Made by a program: the position numbers and the translations under genes. Shown here piece by piece: positions 24,013 to 31,779 of a stretch of DNA of 32,750 nucleotides; position 1 is the stretch's first letter; the number at the start of each line of letters is the position of its first letter. Below the pieces are notes generated by a model. It made no database searches. It was not told the DNA's origin and saw only the letters and a program-made list of their open reading frames with translations. The DNA lies in assembly GCA_028686055.1 (NCBI GenBank), contig JAQUCU010000008.1, positions 1 through 32,750 on the forward strand, given 5' to 3'. This stretch comes from Desulfuromonadaceae bacterium (lineage in GTDB: Bacteria; Desulfobacterota; Desulfuromonadia; Geobacterales; Pseudopelobacteraceae).

Positions 24013-24825
24013 TCACACATTTCCTTCCCGGCTGTAGTGGTAACGGTCAGCATGAAATTCCGTAGCCGCTGCGTTGTAAACGATGCCAAGCATCGGGGTT
24101 CCCTTGATGCATTCTATCGTTTCCTCAATATTGTGCAGAGTAACCAGCCCTTCCTTGGCAACAAGCACGATACCATCAACAATGGCGCTCAGGGAACGCG
24201 TCTCAGCAAACGGGAGCACAGGCGGGGTGTCGATGATAATGTAGCGATCATGGTAGCGGTTCTTCATCTCAAGGAAAAAATCCCGCATCCGCTTCGAAGT
24301 GAAAACTTCCGCAGGATTAGGCACATCACGGCCTGCCGGGAGAAAAGACAGCTTACCGACTCCGGTCCGTATGAGCGCATCCTTGACATCAGCACCATCA
24401 ATCAGGCAATCCGTAAGTCCCAATGAATTTTCTATTCCCAGATAGCGATGCAGTGATGGATTTCTGATATCTGCATCCACAAGCAGAACGGTGTGATCGA
24501 ATTCCTGGGCCAGACTCAAGGCAAGATTGACTGCGGTCAGGCTTTTACCTTCGCTGCCGATGGAACTGGTCACCATCAGCATGTTCATAAAAGGCCCCTT
24601 TTGGGTCAGCTTGACGATGACAGATTTCAGCTTGCTGTATTCTTCCGCCGCCTGGGTATGCGGATCGTTCACCGTCACAAGCAGTTGGTTGGTCAGCTTG
24701 ATTCCAGGGGTGGTCATTGGCGGCGGCTTATGAATACTGTGAACAGTTTTTTTTGCCGGAATCTCAAAGGTTGATTCCCCCCTCAACTTTGCCGCTTTTT
24801 CAAGAGCTTCTTCAATTCTGCTCAT
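24013..24825 (-). CDS. BY-kinase (tyrosine autokinase), exosortase-locus CpsD/CapB-like
   Basis: A 270-residue cytoplasmic kinase. MSRIEEALEKAAKLR is the usual N-terminus of the exosortase-locus subfamily. Walker A is SSIGSEGKSL (87-96), Walker A' is LLVDADI (114-120), and Walker B is YIIIDTPPVL (195-204). It should phosphorylate itself in contact with the chain-length protein encoded just upstream, and so regulate EPS polymerisation and export. The C-terminal Tyr cluster is poor: only Tyr262 and Tyr264 lie in the last 15 residues, against several in classical BY-kinases. AAAGGAT precedes ATG 24825. Confidence 0.9.
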   Translation of the reverse strand: MSRIEEALEKAAKLRGESTFEIPAKKTVHSIHKPPPMTTPGIKLTNQLLVTVNDPHTQAAEEYSKLKSVIVKLTQKGPFMNMLMVTSSIGSEGKSLTAVNLALSLAQEFDHTVLLVDADIRNPSLHRYLGIENSLGLTDCLIDGADVKDALIRTGVGKLSFLPAGRDVPNPAEVFTSKRMRDFFLEMKNRYHDRYIIIDTPPVLPFAETRSLSAIVDGIVLVAKEGLVTLHNIEETIECIKGTPMLGIVYNAAATEFHADRYHYSREGNV

Positions 24826-24863
24826 GACATATCCTTTCGGATCGAGTAGTTTCGACCAGTAAT

Positions 24864-26363
24864 TTATTTGAATGTCAGATTCTTAAGCTGCGTTTTAACT
24901 TCGGCGGAGTTAAAAATATCTATGGATTGAGACCGCATCAACTCGAGAGGAACTGTTGCCAGAATCAGCATGAAACAGGCTGCGGCAATACCATAAAACC
25001 AGTAATCCCGTTTGCGTGCAGCCTGCGTTTCGATCGGATTTTTGATTGTCGGTACTACGGCAAGAACCGGAACCCCAAGCGTCTTGAGGGACTCAACATT
25101 CCGCACGGATTTATCCAGCTGGTCAAGCAGCACCAGGAAGCCGAAACTGGCCGCCACCCCCCCGACAATGCCTAACAGGATTATTCTCACCCGATCGGGA
25201 CTGTACGGTTTGGTCGGGAGGATCGCCGGGTCTACAATCCGGAAGGTTGTAGACTTGTCCTGCACCTCCATCTGCTTGGTAACCTCCGACTGTCCGTATC
25301 TGGCCATAAGTTGTTCATAAAGTAATTTCTGGCTGTTTTTCTCCCTCTCCACCGCTTCAAGGCCGGCTCTGGCAGCAGGGATGCTTCTCAGCAGGGCCTG
25401 TTTTGATGCAATAAGGCGATGCTGATCGTTTTCAGCACCTCGCAATGAACTCAACTCCATCGAGATCTTTTCCATTTCCAGCGAGGGAGCACCCGATGAG
25501 TCGGCTCTCCTGGAACCAGGTTTAAGCTGCTGTTTTACAGCCGCAATTTCGTTTTTTGTCTCTATCACTTCGGGATGATTATCTGTATAAACAAGACCCA
25601 GTTCCTGTTGTTTTTTCTGCAACTCAGCCAGCCTTGCCTTGAGCGGATCATTCTTCCTGTCCAGGCTCCTCATGCTTTCGAGTTGCCGGCGTCTCATTGC
25701 AAGTTCATCAAGCTTCTGCTGTGCTATACCTATCTCTGCAAGCACTGCAGCTTCATTCTGGGCAAGCACGCCCCCTTTATCCCTCATGTAACTATTTGAT
25801 TTGGCTTCTGCCTCTTCAAGCTTTGCCTTTATGGTTTTGATCTGTTCGGCAAGGAAACTGGTGGCACCGTATGACTCTTCCCGCTTTGATGTAATGTTCT
25901 CCTCGATATAGCGGCGGACCAGGGCATTCACATAGTCCCGGGCAAGACGTGGATTCTCGCTGGTGAAGGTTATGGTAAAAAAGCCCTCCTTCTCTTTCTG
26001 CTTGATGTCAGTCTTTTCCTGAAACTCACTGACCATCTTTTCCAACTGTGCATTGTTCTGTTGTTTGACGTTCAGGTCGAGATCATCCAGCACTTTGAGC
26101 AACAACGTCCGGCTTTTCAGTGTTTGTGCCAGAACCTTTAGCTTGTCATCAAATGATGGCGTTACCGCAATTCCCTTAACAAGCTCACTGATGACGCTTT
26201 TTTCAATATAAACAGTACTTTTTGCCTCATACCGTTCCGGCAGGAGATAGCTGATGATAACCACTCCAGCCATGAGCGCGAGGGCAAGTATCACGAACAG
26301 ATACTTCTTTTTACTGACCAGCTGCAGGTATTTTTTATAGTCATAATCCTCTGTATGGCTCAT
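24864..26363 (-). CDS. Polysaccharide co-polymerase / chain-length determinant (Wzz-type, exosortase locus)
   Basis: A 499-residue inner-membrane protein. The first membrane segment is at about 17-39 (KYLFVILALALMAGVVIISYLLP). A long periplasmic part with heptad-like helices follows (for example KLEEAEAKSNSYMRDKG and MEKISMELSSLRGAEN). PYSPDRVRIILLGIVGG, the proline-rich motif plus membrane segment near residue 390-410, is typical of PCP proteins. A further hydrophobic segment comes near the C-terminus (FYGIAAACFMLILATVPLEL). It sets chain length and links the periplasmic export channel to the BY-kinase, which is a separate gene 38 bases downstream. GGGTGG precedes the ATG. Confidence 0.91.
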   Translation of the reverse strand: MSHTEDYDYKKYLQLVSKKKYLFVILALALMAGVVIISYLLPERYEAKSTVYIEKSVISELVKGIAVTPSFDDKLKVLAQTLKSRTLLLKVLDDLDLNVKQQNNAQLEKMVSEFQEKTDIKQKEKEGFFTITFTSENPRLARDYVNALVRRYIEENITSKREESYGATSFLAEQIKTIKAKLEEAEAKSNSYMRDKGGVLAQNEAAVLAEIGIAQQKLDELAMRRRQLESMRSLDRKNDPLKARLAELQKKQQELGLVYTDNHPEVIETKNEIAAVKQQLKPGSRRADSSGAPSLEMEKISMELSSLRGAENDQHRLIASKQALLRSIPAARAGLEAVEREKNSQKLLYEQLMARYGQSEVTKQMEVQDKSTTFRIVDPAILPTKPYSPDRVRIILLGIVGGVAASFGFLVLLDQLDKSVRNVESLKTLGVPVLAVVPTIKNPIETQAARKRDYWFYGIAAACFMLILATVPLELMRSQSIDIFNSAEVKTQLKNLTFK

Positions 26364-26419
26364 GGTCCACCCCGCGATTAATTTTTCTTAGTTGTTACCC
26401 ATAAATACTGCTGTCTACT

Positions 26420-27223
26420 TCAGAACATACCTTCCTTGACTATGATGTAATCGTTAGGCTTTAATTTAAAATTCTGACTCAGATCGCCATCGTTCAATAT
26501 ATCTTTTGCCTTTACCTGTATAATTGACTCCTTGCCATCTTCATTACGGAGGATGGTCGTATCATTCTGTTTGGCGAATTTGCTGAAGCCACCCGCCTCA
26601 AGAACAGCCTGCATGACTGTCATTCCATCCCGGTATTCAATCGATTTTGGAGTATTCACCGCTCCAAGTACATAGATACTCTTTTCCGTAAGAAGCGGAA
26701 TATAGATTGAATCGTTAGATTCGATCGCAATATCCTCGTTGGTGGCACCGTCTATGAAGAGTTTGTAAAAATCCGTTTTGATCTTTTTCCCGTTTCTGAG
26801 TACGTACGCTCTTCTGAGGTCGGCACTCTTGATATCACCTATATTGCACAGCAACTGCAGAAGTGTTGTGCTGCGATTGAGGTCGTATGCCACCGATTTT
26901 ACGCCACCGCCGAAGAGATAGACCTTGCTGTTGGTAATCTCCCTTACCGTAACTGTAACATTGGGGTTTTTTATCAACTCCTTGATCTTCTCGCCGAGTG
27001 ACTTCTGTAGTCCCGGCGGCGTGAAACCGGATGCTTTTACGTCACCTATTCCGGGGATGGTAATTTTACCGTCCGGTCTCACCTTGACCGAAACATTCAG
27101 CTCCTTGACCCCCCAGACAAATACATCCAGGACGTCTCCCTCCCCGATAACGTAATCACCCGCGTGAGATGGTTGCGGCAGCATCATTATTCCGAGAAGA
27201 ACTATCATCAGCCACGTTTTCAT
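26420..27223 (-). CDS. Polysaccharide export (OPX/Wza-like) protein with SLBB domains
   Basis: A 267-residue exported protein. The signal peptide is MKTWLMIVLLGIMMLPQPSHA, then GDYVIGEGDVLDVFVWG opens the Poly_export domain. SLBB-type segments follow (KVYLFGGGVKSVAYDL, SIYVLGAVNTPKSIEYRDGMTVMQAVLEAGGFSK, with the end NDYIIVKEGMF). It forms the periplasmic/outer-membrane exit channel for the polymer. No lipobox Cys is seen, although many export proteins of this class are lipoproteins. Two starts are possible. ATG 27223 has AAAAGGAG and gives a normal signal peptide. ATG 27277 overlaps the previous stop as ATGA and has GGGGAG, but adds 18 polar residues. I prefer 27223. Confidence 0.88.
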   Translation of the reverse strand: MKTWLMIVLLGIMMLPQPSHAGDYVIGEGDVLDVFVWGVKELNVSVKVRPDGKITIPGIGDVKASGFTPPGLQKSLGEKIKELIKNPNVTVTVREITNSKVYLFGGGVKSVAYDLNRSTTLLQLLCNIGDIKSADLRRAYVLRNGKKIKTDFYKLFIDGATNEDIAIESNDSIYIPLLTEKSIYVLGAVNTPKSIEYRDGMTVMQAVLEAGGFSKFAKQNDTTILRNEDGKESIIQVKAKDILNDGDLSQNFKLKPNDYIIVKEGMF

Positions 27224-27273
27224 CGCATTCTCCTTTTCTATAGCGTTTGAAATCAGTGCATCTATACGCGCGG

Positions 27274-28641
27274 TCATCTCGCTCCCCGCCTGAAGAGAAC
27301 CACCTGAATGGTTTCCAGTATTATCATCAGGTCAAAGGTCAGTGATATATTCTTGATGTAATAGAGATCATAGCGAAGCTTTTCCAGTGCGTCCTCGACA
27401 GAAGCCCCGTAAGGATAGCTGACCTGTGCCCACCCGGTAACCCCCGGCTTGACAAAATGCCGCTCTGAATAATAGGGGATGGCCTCTTTCAGCTTCCTGA
27501 CAAATTCGGGACGTTCCGGGCGCGGCCCCACCATGCTCATATCGCCGCGCAATATATTGAAAAATTGCGGCAATTCGTCGATGCGGCTCTTGCGAAAGAA
27601 CTCACCTATACGGGTAACACGTGAGTCATTTTTCTGGGCCCATACCGCACCCGTCCCGCTTTCAGCATCCGCACGCATCGTTCTGAATTTATAGAGAAAG
27701 AAGCTTTTCTCCATCTCACCAACCCGTTCCTGGCGGTAAAAAACCGGACCGGGAGAATCGAGCTTTATGGCCAGGGCTATCAGCGGCATGAAGGGAGCTG
27801 TCAGGGCTATGCCTATTGTTGCACAGAAGACATCTACACCCCGTTTGACTACCTTGCGCAAGTGACTGATTTTGAAACCTTGTGAAAAGATGATCCAACT
27901 CGGGTTGATACCTTCCGGAAACAGCTTGCCGGTAACATGCTCATAGAATGATGGTGCATCCATCACTTCTACGCCCGCCAGCTTGCAGGCCATGACCTCA
28001 TGGAACGGAAACACTCCGCGCCGCTCCGTCAGAGACACAACGATCTTATCCGCCTTCACCCGCTTGACCGTTTCCAGGAGTCCGCCTCTGTTTTCCAGGA
28101 TCGTTCCCGGCGGCACCTGAGGGGTTTCATTAGAGCACTGTATATAACCGGAGAGCAGATAATTTTCGTCGGATTCAGGGATGATCGCCCCCATATCCCG
28201 AGCGGTAGGTCCGACACCGAGTATCACAATTCGTCGTGCAAGACCGCGGGACTTCACACAGATGCGGTATGTCATATGCAAAAAAAACTGAAGTATGCCG
28301 AAAATGATGATTGCAGTCGCCAACAGCCCCCGGCCATACATGTCGTTATCGTTCGTATAGATCAGAAATGAAAAGACAAAGCACGACACCCCCAGTGAAG
28401 CCAGTATCTTAACAGCGATCTCACTGGTGATAAGTTCGTGGTGGTTTTTATAGATTTCGGCCAGAAATGATAAAAACACGACTATCAACATAAACAGGAA
28501 GATTTTGACGCCTCCAAGCGCCATAGCATTCTCCATCGCCGGATTTTTGTGAGCCTGGATCGAAATAGCAGCCAGCATAGCCAGAAAGGCTGCCGTGCTG
28601 TCGCCCAGAACTAAAAGTATGGTTCTCTTGTTCTGTCCCAT
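27274..28641 (-). CDS. Exosortase-locus initiating sugar transferase (polyprenyl-phosphate hexose-1-phosphate transferase)
   Basis: A 455-residue enzyme of the WbaP/EpsB type that starts the repeat unit by moving sugar-1-phosphate to undecaprenyl phosphate. Four to five N-terminal membrane segments (residues about 7-130) come first. A Rossmann-like CoA/nucleotide-binding region follows (RRIVILGVGPTARDMG), then a re-entrant membrane helix. The catalytic domain ends the protein, with KLDSPGPVFYRQERVG, FLYKFRTMRADAE, KSRIDELPQFFNILRGDMSMVGPRPE and the C-terminal KPGVTGWAQVSYPYG. All are standard signatures. AAGGAAC precedes ATG 28641. It lies 42 bases behind prsT and overlaps the long form of the export gene. 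Confidence 0.92.
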   Translation of the reverse strand: MGQNKRTILLVLGDSTAAFLAMLAAISIQAHKNPAMENAMALGGVKIFLFMLIVVFLSFLAEIYKNHHELITSEIAVKILASLGVSCFVFSFLIYTNDNDMYGRGLLATAIIIFGILQFFLHMTYRICVKSRGLARRIVILGVGPTARDMGAIIPESDENYLLSGYIQCSNETPQVPPGTILENRGGLLETVKRVKADKIVVSLTERRGVFPFHEVMACKLAGVEVMDAPSFYEHVTGKLFPEGINPSWIIFSQGFKISHLRKVVKRGVDVFCATIGIALTAPFMPLIALAIKLDSPGPVFYRQERVGEMEKSFFLYKFRTMRADAESGTGAVWAQKNDSRVTRIGEFFRKSRIDELPQFFNILRGDMSMVGPRPERPEFVRKLKEAIPYYSERHFVKPGVTGWAQVSYPYGASVEDALEKLRYDLYYIKNISLTFDLMIILETIQVVLFRRGAR

Positions 28642-28683
28642 AACAATGTTCCTTGAATCTCAATTATCAGAACAAGCCAGCCG

Positions 28684-31299
28684 TCAGAATTTTCTCGCCT
28701 GCTGGACCCCGGCGGTTTTCTTGGAACGGACAGCTGCCTTCGGCTTCGTCATTCCTGAAGCCTGTTGTAGAAGAGCAAGGTGGCTGTTGACCGTCGGATT
28801 ACCGGGGAGAAGCACCAAAGCCCTCTCCAGATACTTTCGGGCCTCCTGATGACGGCCGTTTTTAAGGAGTGCATAACCGACCGTATCCATGATGACCGGG
28901 TTTCCAGGATCCAGAGCAATTGCCCTTTCAGCCAGTCGGAGGGCTTCTTCTTTAGCCCCGTACCCATCGAGATACAAGTATGCGAGATTATTGAAGGGGG
29001 CGGCATACTCGTTGGATAAAGCCAGAGCCACGCGATACTTTTTGATGGCTTCCTTCCTGTTACCCTCTGCCTCCAGCAATGTCCCCTGGGTAAAATAGGC
29101 CGGGGCATAATCAGGGTGTTTCCGTAAAAGTTCATCACATACCTTTTGAGCCATGGCATGGTTTCCAGACCCGAAGTAAAGCCCTGCCAATGCAAGTGCC
29201 GGCTGAGGGTTGCGGCCATCACGCTGGACGGCTTTTTTCAGCGTTTCGATTGCCAACTGCGGTTTGTTTTGTACCTTGTATACGGAGGCAAGCAGCATGT
29301 ATCCGGCAGAAGAGTCCGGTTTGAGTGTAATCGCCCGCTCGGCCTCTTTTATGGCTTCCGGCAATTTCTTCATAGCCGTATAGACTGAGACTTTTACCGA
29401 GATTGCGCGTTCCGGTGATATGGCCTCCATATCGTCGCATGTTTTAAGGGCCTCGTTATACTGTCCCTTTTTCAGATACAATCGCACTTTCTGCTCCATT
29501 AGAATCGCAGAGCGCGGAATGTAGCGGCCGGCCTCAACAAGAATCGCAAGCGGTTTCTCTGTATCTCCCTTTCTTTCATAATAACGGGACAATGCAAGGT
29601 AGGCCGTAACATCCCGGGTTTCCTTGGCTTTAAGGTACCAGGCAAGTGCTTCGTTGTCGCGCCGATATGATTCCAGAAGCGCAGCCATCTGCAGCATGGC
29701 CTTCACATTACCTGGCTGTTTCTTCAGAACTTCCGAATATTCGTTCAATGCGCGATCGACATCACGAATTGCGGCATAATAGCCGGCAAGCATAAAATAG
29801 GGAGCAACGGCGCCTGGATCGCATTCTTTTGCTTTTTTCAGATAACGGATCGCTTCGGCAGGCTTATTGTCTGCAAACATGATTTTTGCTATTCCGTAAT
29901 TCAGAACAGAATCGCTTTTTTTGCCTGACATACCCGCGTTAAGGGTGGCCAGTGCTTTGGCGCGCTCATCATGTTGTTCATAAAAGGAGGATAATATAAG
30001 CCTTGTATTGAGGATTTCAGGCGCGACACGAACCGCCGTCTTAAGATCCGTTTCAACTTCTGCGGTTTTTCCCTGACGGAGGTGGAATACCCCCTTCTTC
30101 AGGTACGCGTCGGCCAGCTTTGGTTCTATTTTGGTTGCTCTATCAAGCTCTTTCATTCCTTCTTCATACGCTCCCTTTGCCATATAGGCGTTACCGAGCA
30201 TGTAATGCCCCTGTGAATTTTCATCATCAGTTTCAATGAGTTTTGTTAACTCCGCTATCGCATCGTCAACGCGCTTCTGCTGCAGAAGGATCATGCCGGT
30301 AAGGAGCCTGGCCTGACTGAAAGACGGGACGCGGTCGAGAATCTGCCGGAATTGGCTCAGGGCACTTTCCAGATCTCCGTTGCCATAAAGGCTGAGACCA
30401 AGAAAATAATAACCGGCCACGCTCGGTCGGAGTTTATTGGCATTCTGCAGAGCGGTGATTGCCTCGGTAAAATTCTTTTTATGGTAGGAAACAATCCCTT
30501 TTAGACGGTACCCCTCCGCGTTCTCCGGGAATTTTTTAACAAGCTCAGCGGCAATTGTTTCTGCGATGACAACATGGCCAAGATCAAAATGCAGAAGCCC
30601 GGCCTTATACGGTGCAACCGGGTCGGCGGGATTCATCTCACCCAGCTTTTTGTAACGTGCAATAGCGTCAGCTTTTTTCCCAAGCCTGGATTCAGTTCCA
30701 GCCAGGAGATAGAGCGCGCGGGTATTAGTTGGCGCTTTTTTGACAATTTCCTCCAGTAATACCCTTGCTTTTTCCAATTTCCCCTGTCCTGCCTGAAGTG
30801 CCGCCAGCTCAAGTTTAGCTGAAATACTTTCTGGGTCTCTCTTCAGGGCCTGATGAAAAAATGTTTCAGCTTCCTGAGGCATATTCTTGATTCTATAGGC
30901 GATGCCTATGGTTTCCAGTGCATCCGGCGAATCCGCATTGGTTGAGAGATATTCCCGGGCCTGACTTATAGCCACATCCGGTTTACCGAGAAAATTGTAC
31001 AGCTTTGCCAAATCCAGCTTTATGTCCTGCTGATTTGGATTAAGCAGCTTCACTTTCTGGAATTCCTTCTCTGCAAGCTCATATTTTCTTGCCGATACAT
31101 ACGCCTTGGCCAACTGGTAACGGGCATCAAGATGGTTCTGGTTTTTCTCCAGGGCATTCCTGAAAAGCACGATTGCGCCGTTGGCGTTTCCTTCGCGAAG
31201 CGCCTTTACTCCATCGGCATACAGTTCATCACTGGTTTTGCCGGTACAACCGGAACTGAAGATGATTACAGTCAGCAGGAATATTATTTTACTGTACAC
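28684..31299 (-). CDS. prsT: PrsT: TPR-repeat lipoprotein of the exosortase system
   Basis: An 871-residue outer-membrane-associated lipoprotein that is nearly all TPR repeats; I count more than 20 helix pairs of the A-x-x-x-Y/L-x-x-A type from residue 24 to about 850. The start is a lipoprotein signal, SKIIFLLTVIIFSSGC, whose Cys should be lipidated. A basic Lys/Arg-rich tail ends it. I set the start at GTG 31299, not at the ATG 14 codons upstream, because CCGGAGGG lies 7 bases before it and the lipoprotein signal then begins normally. It is the first gene of the export operon. It probably scaffolds the exporter, as PilW/AlgK-like TPR proteins do; its partner is not known from the sequence. 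Confidence 0.9.
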   Translation of the reverse strand: MYSKIIFLLTVIIFSSGCTGKTSDELYADGVKALREGNANGAIVLFRNALEKNQNHLDARYQLAKAYVSARKYELAEKEFQKVKLLNPNQQDIKLDLAKLYNFLGKPDVAISQAREYLSTNADSPDALETIGIAYRIKNMPQEAETFFHQALKRDPESISAKLELAALQAGQGKLEKARVLLEEIVKKAPTNTRALYLLAGTESRLGKKADAIARYKKLGEMNPADPVAPYKAGLLHFDLGHVVIAETIAAELVKKFPENAEGYRLKGIVSYHKKNFTEAITALQNANKLRPSVAGYYFLGLSLYGNGDLESALSQFRQILDRVPSFSQARLLTGMILLQQKRVDDAIAELTKLIETDDENSQGHYMLGNAYMAKGAYEEGMKELDRATKIEPKLADAYLKKGVFHLRQGKTAEVETDLKTAVRVAPEILNTRLILSSFYEQHDERAKALATLNAGMSGKKSDSVLNYGIAKIMFADNKPAEAIRYLKKAKECDPGAVAPYFMLAGYYAAIRDVDRALNEYSEVLKKQPGNVKAMLQMAALLESYRRDNEALAWYLKAKETRDVTAYLALSRYYERKGDTEKPLAILVEAGRYIPRSAILMEQKVRLYLKKGQYNEALKTCDDMEAISPERAISVKVSVYTAMKKLPEAIKEAERAITLKPDSSAGYMLLASVYKVQNKPQLAIETLKKAVQRDGRNPQPALALAGLYFGSGNHAMAQKVCDELLRKHPDYAPAYFTQGTLLEAEGNRKEAIKKYRVALALSNEYAAPFNNLAYLYLDGYGAKEEALRLAERAIALDPGNPVIMDTVGYALLKNGRHQEARKYLERALVLLPGNPTVNSHLALLQQASGMTKPKAAVRSKKTAGVQQARKF

Positions 31300-31420
31300 A
31301 GCAGTACCCTCCGGGATGAACACCTTAAGCACCCTGCACATCCATTGATAGTAATCTTTTAATACAGATGGTTATCACAGAGTGTGCCATGCCGCCAAAC
31401 ACGGATATATTTGCCAATAC

Positions 31421-31436
31421 AGCATGTTATGCACCA
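31421..31436 (-). promoter_or_regulatory. Possible sigma-54 promoter of the export operon
   Basis: On the minus strand the site is TGGTGCATAACATGCT, with GG and GC 10 bases apart and a fair fit to the relaxed consensus TGGYRYR-N4-TTGCW (one mismatch in the -12 box). The start point would be near 31410, about 110 bases before the GTG of prsT. It is weaker than the exosortase-operon site. Confidence 0.38.
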
Positions 31437-31690
31437 CCGATCACGATGCCGGCATGTTAGGTTATGTGGCATTTATGAATATGATTTTGGCTGGAGACAG
31501 GATTTAAAAGGGATGGAATAAATGGTAAAAAATATGACCGATGTTAACTGAAAATGCCACCTTGCCGGATATCTATCAAAGGTCCTCTGCTGTAAAAGTT
31601 GCTATCTTTACTGTCGGTATGCTTTACGCTTATCGAGCAGAAGCGACCATGGAGAACTAAATTGTATCTCAATATCTGATGGTTACTATT

Positions 31691-31706
31691 TGGCATATCT
31701 GATGCT
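31691..31706 (+). promoter_or_regulatory. Possible sigma-54 promoter of the response regulator-GGDEF gene
   Basis: TGGCATATCTGATGCT has GG and GC 10 bases apart and fits TGGYRYR-N4-TTGCW with one mismatch. The start point would be near 31717, giving a leader of about 60 bases before ATG 31780. It resembles the site upstream of the exosortase operon (TGGCAT-N6-TGCT shared). Confidence 0.5.
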
Positions 31707-31779
31707 TGTGCCTTTACTGAGACGTCAGGCTGCATATTTTACTGATTACCCCGCAGGTGTTTAAACGGAGGGGGGTTCT

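Larger units (their letters stand above)
31300..31779. promoter_or_regulatory. Divergent regulatory gap between prsT and the GGDEF gene
   Basis: This 480-base region has no credible gene. It holds sigma-54-like elements facing both ways (described separately). GCATGTTA occurs twice exactly 30 bases apart (31422 and 31452), and there is a perfect palindrome ATGCCGGCAT at 31446-31455. TTATGTGG at 31464 differs by one base from the arm of the palindrome upstream of the exosortase operon. The density of such signals suggests binding of one or more activators. Confidence 0.5.

Noticed and set aside
31544-31735. A 63-codon minus-strand frame in the divergent gap
   Set aside because: It has no ribosome site and overlaps the likely plus-strand promoter, with unlikely composition.
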